DNA of 18,751 nucleotides, taken from contig DJOW01000025.1 of the NCBI GenBank assembly GCA_002437305.1, forward strand, positions 1-18,751, in the 5' to 3' direction. Below, one piece after another: positions 1-6,546 of this stretch; position 1 is the first letter of the stretch; every line of letters starts with the position of its first letter. The DNA is from Bacteroidales bacterium UBA6428 (GTDB lineage: Bacteria; Bacteroidota; Bacteroidia; Bacteroidales; UBA932). Both the position numbers and the translations under genes were made by a program. The notes under the pieces were generated by a model. The model was not told the DNA's origin. It worked only from the letters and a program-made list of their open reading frames with translations, and made no database searches.

Positions 1-121
1 AAGTGTCAAAGATGAGAAGATACAAAAAACTTCTTTTATCCAATGTTTTTTATCCGAGAATCGCTAAAAACAATCCCCAGGAGGTGGCGTGGAGGATCCA
101 GGGAACGTCACAGGTGCGGAA
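1..121. other. left-edge non-coding stretch downstream of the lipid operon
   Basis: No convincing gene lies here. It follows the stop codon of the minus-strand acyltransferase gene. On the minus strand it carries two copies of GGATAAAA about 14 bases apart and a short T-run, but no strong hairpin that I would call a terminator. A short open frame on the plus strand starts with GTG and has no family resemblance, so I do not call it. Confidence 0.4.
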
Positions 122-988
122 TCATCGTCTTGTGGAGGCAATGAAATCCTTGTACCTTATGAAGTCATCAGGAAGCGGCATGCCGTAGACCTTGCCTCTG
201 AGGAAGTCTCCGAAATCCTTGATGTCTGGATATTCCGCCTGCTCCCTTACGGAAATAACCTCCCCGATCCCTACTCTGATCCTTCTGTGCTTCTTGTTGA
301 CAAGTTCGTGGGGCAGCTGCAGGAGGCGGACTCTCCAGTCAATAAGCCCGAGAAAATAAAACCATAGCGAGTTATGGTCAAAGAACCTGACCGGGACAAT
401 CGGGACTTTGGCTTTCCTGATGAGCCGCAGGACTGCCTCCTGCCACTCCCTGTCCCTTATCCTCATCTCTTTCAGGCTCAGGTCTGAGACGGCTCCTGAT
501 GGAAAGAACCCGACAGGCTCGCCGCACTGGAGCCGCTCAAGCACCTCCCGTACTCCCAGGATGTTCTTGGCGGTGATCCCTTTGTTCAGGTTGTTCTTCG
601 GGTTGACGATGATCAGACTTGGACGTAGAGCCTCGATGATCGCGAGGAATTCTGTGACCATCACCTTGAATCCCGGTCTCAGATGACCGATGAGGTCAAT
701 CAGTATGACCCCGTCCATTCCTCCGTAAGGGTGGTCGCTGATCGTGATGAACGGACCGTCAGGCAGGTTCCGCAGCCTTTTTGAGCCTCCAAGCTGGTAG
801 TTGACTCCAAGTCTTTCCAGAAGAGCTCCGGCAAATTCCGCTCCTTGGCGGTCGTCAATCGTGTCATAAAGGTCCGAGAGAGTCTTGATTGACAGGACCT
901 TTCTCAGAATGGCCGCGGCGGCGTCGCCGATTTTGCCTTTGAAAACCGGTGCAAGCCTCTCTATCTGTTCTACTGGAAGAAGCGGCAT
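122..988 (-). CDS. lysophospholipid acyltransferase family protein (PlsC/GlsA-like)
   Basis: A 288-residue protein that probably transfers a fatty acyl chain to a lipid precursor at the inner membrane. Visible motifs: H86-P-Y-G-G-M-D92-G, the variant catalytic His/Asp block seen in the 'hemolysin-like' acyltransferases (five rather than four residues between H and D); FFPSG at 161-165, equivalent to the substrate-binding block III; and VPIVPVRF at 195-202, block IV. The ATG overlaps the TAA of the upstream phosphatidyltransferase gene as TAATG, so translation is probably coupled. It is the last gene of a three-gene minus-strand operon. The Bacteroides O-acyltransferase GlsA (glycine lipid synthesis) has a similar HPxGG(L/M)DG block, so a role in amino-acid lipid or sphingolipid-type synthesis is possible. 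Family assignment is firm; the substrate is inference. Confidence 0.85.
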   Translation of the reverse strand: MPLLPVEQIERLAPVFKGKIGDAAAAILRKVLSIKTLSDLYDTIDDRQGAEFAGALLERLGVNYQLGGSKRLRNLPDGPFITISDHPYGGMDGVILIDLIGHLRPGFKVMVTEFLAIIEALRPSLIIVNPKNNLNKGITAKNILGVREVLERLQCGEPVGFFPSGAVSDLSLKEMRIRDREWQEAVLRLIRKAKVPIVPVRFFDHNSLWFYFLGLIDWRVRLLQLPHELVNKKHRRIRVGIGEVISVREQAEYPDIKDFGDFLRGKVYGMPLPDDFIRYKDFIASTRR

Positions 989-1695
989 TATTTGTCGTCC
1001 CTCTTTGGCATCGGATCCATCTTGGAGTAGCCTTTGGCGTCATTGATGATTGTCACCAGATAGATGACCACCAGCAAGGCCAGAATGACAAGTCCGGCGA
1101 TGTCAAGCGCACGCAGTTCGAGTTCCTTGCCGAATAGGCAAAAAGAGGAGCTGAACTCTCTTAGAGGTTTTATGAATATGAACAAGGATGTGAGGATGAC
1201 CGCGATCACGCGGAACTCGGTCGGGCCAAGCTTTACGTAGGTCAGCCGGAACTCGCTCTTAAGGTGCGCGTTGACACTGACGTTTACTGTCAGGAAAAGG
1301 TAGACCACGAAGATCATCAAGGCCAGATCAAGGCGCATAAGGCCGGACAGGCCTAGGCCGACGAACATGAACGCCTCGTTGATGCAGTCAACTGTGTGGT
1401 CAAGGTAGTAACCATAGATGGGCCTTTGGGTCTTGCGTACTCTGGCCAAGGTTCCGTCTAGAGAGTCGCCGTACCAGTTCACAATGAAACCAAGGCAACT
1501 GAGCCACAGGAAATCGATGCTGACATCACTAAGGACGTACCCGGCTCCGATCATTATCGCTCCGAGTGTGCCGACAGCTGTAAGAGTGTCTGACACAACC
1601 CACTTCGGCTGCCTTTCGGCCAGCCAGACAAGTGCCTTCCTCTCGACTCCGTTCAGGATGGAAGTCTGTATTCTTTCCGCTTTGTTGTCTGCCAT
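988..1695 (-). CDS. CDP-alcohol phosphatidyltransferase family protein
   Basis: A 235-residue integral membrane enzyme that should transfer a phosphatidyl (or phospho-alcohol) group from a CDP-activated lipid to an alcohol acceptor, releasing CMP. The signature is clear: D77-x2-D80-G81-x2-A84-R85, then G95-x3-D99-x3-D103. It supplies the four aspartates that bind two metal ions in this family. The spacer between AR and G is nine residues, one longer than the textbook pattern. Several hydrophobic segments follow. The gene starts 14 nt after the GNAT gene stop and ends in a TAATG overlap with the acyltransferase gene, so all three are probably one transcript. The acceptor (glycerophosphate, serine, inositol phosphate or other) cannot be told from the motif. 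The extended N-terminus before the motif is unlike the shorter PgsA and Pss proteins. Confidence 0.9.
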   Translation of the reverse strand: MADNKAERIQTSILNGVERKALVWLAERQPKWVVSDTLTAVGTLGAIMIGAGYVLSDVSIDFLWLSCLGFIVNWYGDSLDGTLARVRKTQRPIYGYYLDHTVDCINEAFMFVGLGLSGLMRLDLALMIFVVYLFLTVNVSVNAHLKSEFRLTYVKLGPTEFRVIAVILTSLFIFIKPLREFSSSFCLFGKELELRALDIAGLVILALLVVIYLVTIINDAKGYSKMDPMPKRDDK

Positions 1696-1709
1696 ATAGT
1701 AATTATGTG

Positions 1710-2834
1710 TTAGATGTTCTTGACGTAGATTCTGGCTCTTTTGTGAAGGTGATGCTCAAATTTGCCCCAAAGATTCTGCACATTATGGTTTTCCTCAAGC
1801 TCCCGCGTGCTTTCAACGTATTTGATGCCGTTCTTATGCATTCCCCTGCCGATCTTGGAGATGATCATGGCGTTGACCCCTTTGTCTTTATATTCATTGG
1901 AGATCGCGATCAACAGGGCGTCTATCGTGTCATTGTGATGCAGTGCCCACAGGATGTGAAGGAATCCGAACGGGAACATGTGGCCTCTTGCCTTCTGAAG
2001 CGCCTTGGACAATGACGGCAGGGTGATCCCGAATCCGACAACCTTGTCGTTCCTGTCAACTATGACTGACACATAGTCCAGATTCAGATTGGGGAAGAAC
2101 TGGTCCTTGAGATCATCGCACTGGGCGGGGGAGAGCTCAGAGAATCCGTGAAGCACGGAGTAGCATTCATTCATGACACGGAATATCCCGTCTACGTACT
2201 TATGAAGCAGCTCATTCTTGTTCCTGTAGTCTCCTTCCCTGAGGTCATAGCGTTCGCCGATCATCCGGGCGAAATTAAAGTAGCGGTCAAGGTTGTCCGG
2301 TACTGTTATCCTGTACTCGACAAAGTCGGTCTCCTTGGCGAAGCCCTCTTTCAGCAGCAGAGGCTCGTAGTATGGCGCGTTGTACTTGCCGTAGGCGGTG
2401 GGGAGCTGGTCAAAGCCATAGACCAGGATTCCGGAGATGTCAAATTCAAGAAATCCGACAGGCCCTTCGATGATCTCCATCCCTTTTTCCTTGCCATACT
2501 CCCTCACCTTCTCCATAAGGGCGTGGACTACTTCCTGCGATTCGATAAAGTCTATCCACCCGAAGCGGCAGATCCTTTTGTCAACCTTCTTGTTGTACTT
2601 GTAGTTTATGATTCCGGCGACCCTTCCGACCATTCTTCCTGCCTCATCATATGCCAGCCAGTACTTCCCCTCGCACACCTCGAACGCCCGGTTTTTCCCG
2701 GGGGTGAGGGTGTCCATCTCCATCGATTCGATCTGCGGGACGTAGAATTTATTGCCTGCGTACAACTCATTGGGGAACCGCACGAAACGTCTCAGATCCT
2801 GCCTGCTTGTAACTTCCTTGGTTGTAATAGCCAT
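1710..2834 (-). CDS. GNAT-fold acyltransferase (two-domain Bacteroidota type)
   Basis: A 374-residue soluble protein with two GNAT-like halves. The first half contains GRVAGIINYKYNK (about 70-82) and FGWIDFIES (91-99), the central strands of the GNAT core, followed by EGPVGFLEFD and a conserved GKYNAPYYEPLL block (about 149-160). The second half has KVVGFGITLPSL, a DALLIAISNEYKDKGVNAMI strand-helix and a basic C-terminus ending KRARIYVKNI. It is the first gene of the lipid operon, so it is more likely to handle an acyl donor for lipid synthesis than a free amino acid. The ceramide synthase described in Caulobacter (bCerS) is a GNAT-like protein of comparable size, which makes an N-acylation role in sphingolipid or amino-lipid synthesis a reasonable but untested guess. 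The start is the only ATG before the conserved N-terminus. Confidence 0.7.
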   Translation of the reverse strand: MAITTKEVTSRQDLRRFVRFPNELYAGNKFYVPQIESMEMDTLTPGKNRAFEVCEGKYWLAYDEAGRMVGRVAGIINYKYNKKVDKRICRFGWIDFIESQEVVHALMEKVREYGKEKGMEIIEGPVGFLEFDISGILVYGFDQLPTAYGKYNAPYYEPLLLKEGFAKETDFVEYRITVPDNLDRYFNFARMIGERYDLREGDYRNKNELLHKYVDGIFRVMNECYSVLHGFSELSPAQCDDLKDQFFPNLNLDYVSVIVDRNDKVVGFGITLPSLSKALQKARGHMFPFGFLHILWALHHNDTIDALLIAISNEYKDKGVNAMIISKIGRGMHKNGIKYVESTRELEENHNVQNLWGKFEHHLHKRARIYVKNI

Positions 2835-2856
2835 TGTCTTTGTACTTTACAGACCG

Positions 2857-2864
2857 CTAAGGTA
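2857..2864 (-). promoter_or_regulatory. possible -7 promoter box of the lipid operon
   Basis: TACCTTAG on the minus strand differs from TAnnTTTG by one base and lies 22 nt before the GNAT ATG. No TTTG is seen at the expected -33 position. This is a weak call. Confidence 0.3.
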
Positions 2865-2933
2865 GTAAAAAATCACATAAAATCATGAGGTCCTGTTGTC
2901 AAAAATGAGTCAATGTGTCAATGGAGGTAACCA

Positions 2934-2976
2934 TATCTCCTTTATTTATGGGTGTTTAAATTCTTTTAAGGAGATA
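2934..2976. repeat. inverted repeat, 9-bp arms, 25-nt loop
   Basis: TATCTCCTT at 2934-2942 is the exact reverse complement of AAGGAGATA at 2968-2976. It lies in the 188-bp gap between the EamA stop and the GNAT start, so it could be an RNA hairpin at the end of the fur-EamA transcript or a protein site upstream of the lipid operon. Three GTCAA copies (2898, 2909 and 2917) sit next to it on the operon side. Function is unknown. Confidence 0.45.
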
Positions 2977-3022
2977 GTAAGCCGGAGTACTATTTTTATC
3001 ACCGAGCCATGAAGGTGATTCA

Positions 3023-3937
3023 TCAGCCGTGGCGCGCCGAGCGGCTTTTGTTGACGACCGCCACTCCGCTGAACACCATGACGATCGCTGCCGTTTTCTG
3101 CCATGTCATCGTGTCCATTCCGCCGATGACGCTCAGGAGGCATGCCATGATGGGCTGAAGGTAGGTGTACATCGCGACGATGGTTGGCCGCACACACTTC
3201 TGCCCGATCGGAACCAGAAAATAGGCCACGAAGGTGGCGAAGAAAACCAGGAATCCTATCTCAAGAATTTGCGGAATCCTGATGGCTGGGTAGTCGGTGC
3301 CGATAAGGTCTCCGACGGAGAATGGAGCCGACAGCAAAAGTGAGAAAAGGAACATCCACTTCATGAATGTGACCACCGAATACTTTTGTATCAATGGCCG
3401 GAAGGCCCCGAGGTACAGCGAGAAGCTGATGCTGTTCAGAAACATCAGCACAAAGCCCATCGGTTTTGTGGTCTCGACCCCATTGTGGCCATGGGCTGAA
3501 TTGAGTATCAGGAACAGGATGCCGATGAAGCTGATCCCCACACCGATGGCTTTCTTGGCTGTGATCGGTTCCTTCACGAATATGAATGCGAAGAACATCG
3601 TGAAGATCGGGCCGAGCGTCCCGATGATCGACGCGTCAATTGAGGTGGACATCGTGATGCCTTTCAGGAATGTGTATTGGGTGATGAACAGCCCGAACAA
3701 TGACGCCAGCGCAATCCGCGCGAGATCCTTTGCCGGCACTTTCTCCTTTGGCGTGAACAGTGAGATCAGCCAGAACAGGGCCGAAGCCCCGAGGGCCCTC
3801 AAGGTGAACAGGGCGATGGGGGAGACCATGCCGGAGTTGGAGATGTCCTTGGTAAGAACTATGTTGACTCCGAAGATCGTGTAGGCCGTAAGCAGGGCAA
3901 GATGCCCTCTCAGATTACTATTCTCCATAGCCTTCAT
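3023..3937 (-). CDS. EamA/DMT-family permease
   Basis: A 304-residue membrane protein with about ten predicted transmembrane segments arranged as two EamA repeats. The first repeat contains LTAYTIFGVNIVLTKD and SPIALFTLRALGASALFW; the second contains a positively charged segment, then PIMACLLSVIGGMDTMTWQKTAAIVMVFSGV. Such proteins move metabolites, often amino acids or nucleotide-related compounds, across the inner membrane; the substrate cannot be inferred. The first ATG lies inside the fur gene (20-bp overlap). An in-frame ATG three codons later (3928) would still overlap by 11 bp. The two genes are therefore co-transcribed and probably translationally coupled, suggesting metal- or stress-responsive control of this exporter. 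Confidence 0.85.
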   Translation of the reverse strand: MKAMENSNLRGHLALLTAYTIFGVNIVLTKDISNSGMVSPIALFTLRALGASALFWLISLFTPKEKVPAKDLARIALASLFGLFITQYTFLKGITMSTSIDASIIGTLGPIFTMFFAFIFVKEPITAKKAIGVGISFIGILFLILNSAHGHNGVETTKPMGFVLMFLNSISFSLYLGAFRPLIQKYSVVTFMKWMFLFSLLLSAPFSVGDLIGTDYPAIRIPQILEIGFLVFFATFVAYFLVPIGQKCVRPTIVAMYTYLQPIMACLLSVIGGMDTMTWQKTAAIVMVFSGVAVVNKSRSARHG

Positions 3938-4376
3938 GGGAACAATGCGGACATATTCCTTTAATAAGGTAGTTCACCGTGGTTTCAGAATATCCCGCCG
4001 GCAGCGTCACCCTGGGGATTCCTATGTCCTCAAGGCAGAATGTGCGGTGGCATTTCTCACAGAAGAAATGCACGTGGGTGTCCTCATCTCGGTCGGGGCC
4101 GTGGCCCAGGCAGAGCTCGTAGCGGATGCCGTCGCCACCGTCCTCGATGGAATGCACGAGGTGACGCTCCTTGAACAAGATGAGACTTCTGAATATTCCG
4201 GACTTGTCGATCGTGCCGATCTTCTCTTCCAACTCCATGAGGCTCAGAGGTCTGCCCTCACAAAGGAGCGTTCTGGCAACAATCAATCTGTTTGGCGTGG
4301 CCTTCACGCCATGCCTCCCGAACAGTTCTGTCAGGTCTGTGTCCGGCATGTGTAATTGTCCAGTTTCTGATTCCAT
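3918..4376 (-). CDS. Fur-family metal-dependent transcriptional repressor
   Basis: A Fur/Zur/PerR-type repressor of 152 residues from the first ATG. The N-terminal half is a winged helix (GVKATPNRLIVARTLL, then KSGIFRSLILF as the recognition-helix region). The dimerisation half has THVHFFCEKC, matching the family HxHFxCxxC block, and CPHC, so C106/C109 and C142/C145 form a structural zinc site. H101 and H103 are candidate regulatory metal ligands. It is divergent from a Zn/Cd-type P1B-ATPase and co-transcribed with an EamA permease. The promoter -7 box ends only 4 nt before this ATG, so either the mRNA is leaderless or the true start is the ATG at 4349 (MPDTDLTELF), which still leaves a complete domain. 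Whether it senses zinc, iron or peroxide is not decidable here. Confidence 0.9.
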   Translation of the reverse strand: MESETGQLHMPDTDLTELFGRHGVKATPNRLIVARTLLCEGRPLSLMELEEKIGTIDKSGIFRSLILFKERHLVHSIEDGGDGIRYELCLGHGPDRDEDTHVHFFCEKCHRTFCLEDIGIPRVTLPAGYSETTVNYLIKGICPHCSHEGYGE

Positions 4377-4380
4377 GCCG

Positions 4381-4388
4381 CAAATTTA
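4381..4388 (-). promoter_or_regulatory. -7 promoter box of fur-family gene
   Basis: TAAATTTG on the minus strand, a perfect TAnnTTTG, followed by CGGC and then the ATG. Transcription should begin at or next to the start codon. Confidence 0.6.
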
Positions 4389-4419
4389 CTCATTTTTAAG
4401 GATAACACAGCGTCACTTT

Positions 4420-4432
4420 GCAACCGGGTTGC
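4420..4432. promoter_or_regulatory. palindromic operator candidate between fur-family gene and P1B-ATPase gene
   Basis: GCAACCGGGTTGC is a perfect 6+1+6 palindrome, and the flanks TTT and GGAAA extend the symmetry loosely. It lies about 14 bp upstream of the candidate -7 box of the ATPase gene, in its -33 region, and about 45 bp upstream of the fur-family ATG. That placement suits a repressor acting on one or both promoters. Binding is inference. Confidence 0.5.
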
Positions 4433-4445
4433 GGAAATGTTTTAC

Positions 4446-4453
4446 GATCTTTG
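4446..4453 (+). promoter_or_regulatory. candidate -7 promoter box of the P1B-ATPase gene
   Basis: GATCTTTG differs from TAnnTTTG at the first base. It would give a leader of about 25 nt before the ATG at 4484. Confidence 0.4.
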
Positions 4454-4483
4454 CACAGTTGAAATCAAAGTCAAAGAAAGAAC

Positions 4484-6370
4484 ATGTCAAAGGAAAACAA
4501 AGTCAGATTCGCAAGAATCATTCTTTCAGCCGTGCTTCTCGGCGCGGCAGTCTTGGTGGAGAAAAAGACGTCCATGGCTGTCTGGCAGCTCCTTATTGTC
4601 TATTTGATCCCTTATCTGACAGCTGGTTATGACACCTTGCTTGAGGCCGGAGAGAAGATCGTCAAAGGTGATCTCCTGGATGAGGATTTCCTGATGGGGG
4701 TCGCCACAATCGGTGCCCTTGGCATAGGATTCCTTCCGGGAGCCCGGCCACAGTTCCCGGAGGCCGTCTTCGTGATGCTTTTCTTCCAGATAGGAGAACT
4801 TTTCGAAGACATCGCCGAGGGGCGCAGCCGAAGGTCCATCTCAAGGCTGATGGACATAAGACCGGACACCGCTAACGTCGAGCGTGGCGGAAAAGTCTTG
4901 ACAGTGGATCCGAAGGATGTCAAGGTGGGAGAGGTCATGGTTGTCATGCCCGGAGAGAAAGTACCGATGGACGGACTCGTCCTCGAAGGCACATCAAGCC
5001 TCAACACAGTGGCCCTGACCGGAGAAAGCGTGCCCAGGACTGTCGGCCCGCAGGACAGCGTAATCTCAGGTTGCGTGAACCTTACCGGCGTGATCCGGGC
5101 GAAAGTCACGAAGGCTTTCGGAGAATCCACGGCCTCCAGGATTCTTGATCTTGTCGAGAACGCCTCCGGGAACAAGTCCAGAAGCGAGAACTTCATCACA
5201 CGGTTCGCCAGGGTCTACACCCCGGTGGTTGTCATCTCCGCCCTTGTCCTGGCCTTCGTCCCACCTGTCCTGACAGGTGACTTCGGCGGCACATTCGCCA
5301 CGTGGCTCTACAGGGCGCTGACATTCCTTATTGTCTCCTGTCCGTGCGCCCTTGTGATCTCGGTTCCTCTGTCTTTCTTCGGAGGAATAGGTGGCGCGTC
5401 CACAAAAGGGATCCTTGTCAAAGGCTCGAACTACCTTGAGGCTTTGTCTAAGGTCGGAATTGTCGTCTTCGACAAGACCGGGACCCTGACCGAAGGGGTG
5501 TTTGAGGTCACAGCCGTCCACCCCGAATTGATCAGCCAGAAGGAACTTCTCCATCTTGCGGCGCACGTGGAGAGATACTCGTCACACCCGATCGCCGTCT
5601 CTTTGAAGCATGCTTACCCCGACGAGGCGGACGGATGCACGGTCGTGGATGTGGAGGAGGTCGCGGGCCAGGGAGTCCGAGCCGTCGTGAACGGAAGGAC
5701 GGTCTGCGTCGGCAACACGTTGATGATGGACGCTGCCGGCGCGCGGTGGAAGCCTTGTGAGAAGAAAGGCACGATAGTCCATGTCTGCGTTGACGGAGTC
5801 TATGTGGGCCACATCGTTGTCTCGGACAAGATCAAGCCTGATTCCGCGGATGCAGTCAGAGCCCTTAAGGCGGAAGGTGTCGCAAGGACCGTCATGCTCA
5901 CGGGAGACAAACCCGAGACCGCTGAATATGTCGCCTCGGCGGTGGGACTGGATGATTACCGGGCGTCTCTTCTTCCCGCGGACAAAGTCTCGGAGCTGGA
6001 GAGACTTCTTAAAGGGAAGCCTGCCGGAAAGACTTTGGCTTTTGTCGGTGACGGAATCAATGATGCCCCTGTGCTGGCCAGGGCCGACATCGGAATAGCG
6101 ATGGGAGGCATGGGGTCAGACGCCGCGATCGAGGCGGCTGATGTTGTCCTGATGGATGACAAGCCTTCCAAGATCGCCGTAGGCATAAGGGTTGCCCGAA
6201 GGACGCTTCGAATTGCCAGGGAGAACACCTTCTTTGCGATATTCATAAAACTTCTGGTCCTTGCCCTTGCCGTTTTTGGCGTCGCCACGATGTGGATGGC
6301 GGTCTTCGCCGATGTCGGCGTCACCGTGCTTGCCGTTTTGAATGCGATGCGTGCTCTGAAGATAGAGTGA
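4484..6370 (+). CDS. zntA: Zn2+/Cd2+/Pb2+-type P1B-ATPase exporter (ZntA/CadA family)
   Basis: A 628-residue heavy-metal-translocating P-type ATPase. All catalytic motifs are present: T179-G-E-S in the actuator domain, C286-P-C288 in transmembrane helix 6, the phosphorylated D330-K-T-G-T-L-T, H368-P369 in the nucleotide-binding domain, and G522-D-G-I-N-D527. K589 in the next-to-last helix and D610 in the last helix (FADVGVTVL) match the residues that define the Zn/Cd/Pb class in E. coli ZntA, so this is not a copper pump. It has no N-terminal metal-binding (HMA) domain: the protein starts about 10 residues before the first hydrophobic segment. It is divergent from a Fur-family repressor, which probably controls it. 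The TGA stop lies inside a 9-bp inverted repeat. Confidence 0.95.
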   Translation: MSKENKVRFARIILSAVLLGAAVLVEKKTSMAVWQLLIVYLIPYLTAGYDTLLEAGEKIVKGDLLDEDFLMGVATIGALGIGFLPGARPQFPEAVFVMLFFQIGELFEDIAEGRSRRSISRLMDIRPDTANVERGGKVLTVDPKDVKVGEVMVVMPGEKVPMDGLVLEGTSSLNTVALTGESVPRTVGPQDSVISGCVNLTGVIRAKVTKAFGESTASRILDLVENASGNKSRSENFITRFARVYTPVVVISALVLAFVPPVLTGDFGGTFATWLYRALTFLIVSCPCALVISVPLSFFGGIGGASTKGILVKGSNYLEALSKVGIVVFDKTGTLTEGVFEVTAVHPELISQKELLHLAAHVERYSSHPIAVSLKHAYPDEADGCTVVDVEEVAGQGVRAVVNGRTVCVGNTLMMDAAGARWKPCEKKGTIVHVCVDGVYVGHIVVSDKIKPDSADAVRALKAEGVARTVMLTGDKPETAEYVASAVGLDDYRASLLPADKVSELERLLKGKPAGKTLAFVGDGINDAPVLARADIGIAMGGMGSDAAIEAADVVLMDDKPSKIAVGIRVARRTLRIARENTFFAIFIKLLVLALAVFGVATMWMAVFADVGVTVLAVLNAMRALKIE

Positions 6371-6387
6371 GACATACACACTCTATC
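6361..6387 (+). terminator. stem-loop overlapping the ATPase stop codon
   Basis: GATAGAGTG at 6361-6369 and CACTCTATC at 6379-6387 are exact reverse complements around a 9-nt loop. The TGA stop (6368-6370) is within the left arm and loop. No T-run follows, so it is not a standard intrinsic terminator; it may be a factor-dependent end or an RNA-stabilising hairpin. Confidence 0.5.
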
Positions 6388-6391
6388 CTGA

Positions 6392-6475
6392 CCCCCCCCA
6401 GTCACTGCGTGGCAGCCCCCTGAGTGGCACGGGGAAAGGATTCCCCGAAACCCCTTCGGTCGCTTCGCTCCTGAT
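6392..6475. repeat. GC-rich intergenic repeat-like block
   Basis: The gap between the P1B-ATPase and dehydrogenase genes begins with eight C residues (6392-6399), has GTGGCA twice, a hairpin CGGGGAA/TTCCCCG with loop AGGA (6430-6447), and CTTCG twice near 6456-6467. The composition differs sharply from the AT-rich promoter just after it. It resembles REP-type intergenic elements; copies elsewhere in the genome would prove this. Confidence 0.4.
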
Positions 6476-6534
6476 AATTTATGGTCCTCTTACTATTGCG
6501 GAATCGCAAAGGAAAGAGGGTCATCTTTTTTTAT

Positions 6535-6542
6535 TATTTTTG
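6535..6542 (+). promoter_or_regulatory. -7 promoter box of the dehydrogenase gene
   Basis: TATTTTTG, a perfect TAnnTTTG, followed by CGTT and the ATG at 6547. A 5-bp inverted repeat (TTGCG/CGCAA, 6496-6509) lies about 26 bp upstream and might be an operator. Confidence 0.6.
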
Positions 6543-6546
6543 CGTT

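Noticed and set aside
2148..2888. 246-codon open frame on the plus strand antisense to the GNAT gene
   Set aside because: It mirrors the GNAT coding frame, shows no recognisable family, and covers that gene's promoter region; a shadow of a real gene.
2999..3019. ATCACC/GGTGAT hairpin as an intrinsic terminator for the fur-EamA operon
   Set aside because: On the minus strand it is followed by A residues, not T residues, so it does not fit an intrinsic terminator.
4627..5199. 190-codon open frame antisense to the P1B-ATPase gene
   Set aside because: Low-complexity Ser/Pro/Arg composition typical of antisense frames; the plus-strand gene has every catalytic motif.
6481..6546. Upstream in-frame ATG for the dehydrogenase
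   Set aside because: It lies before the -7 box TATTTTTG, and the Rossmann fold begins right after the ATG at 6547.
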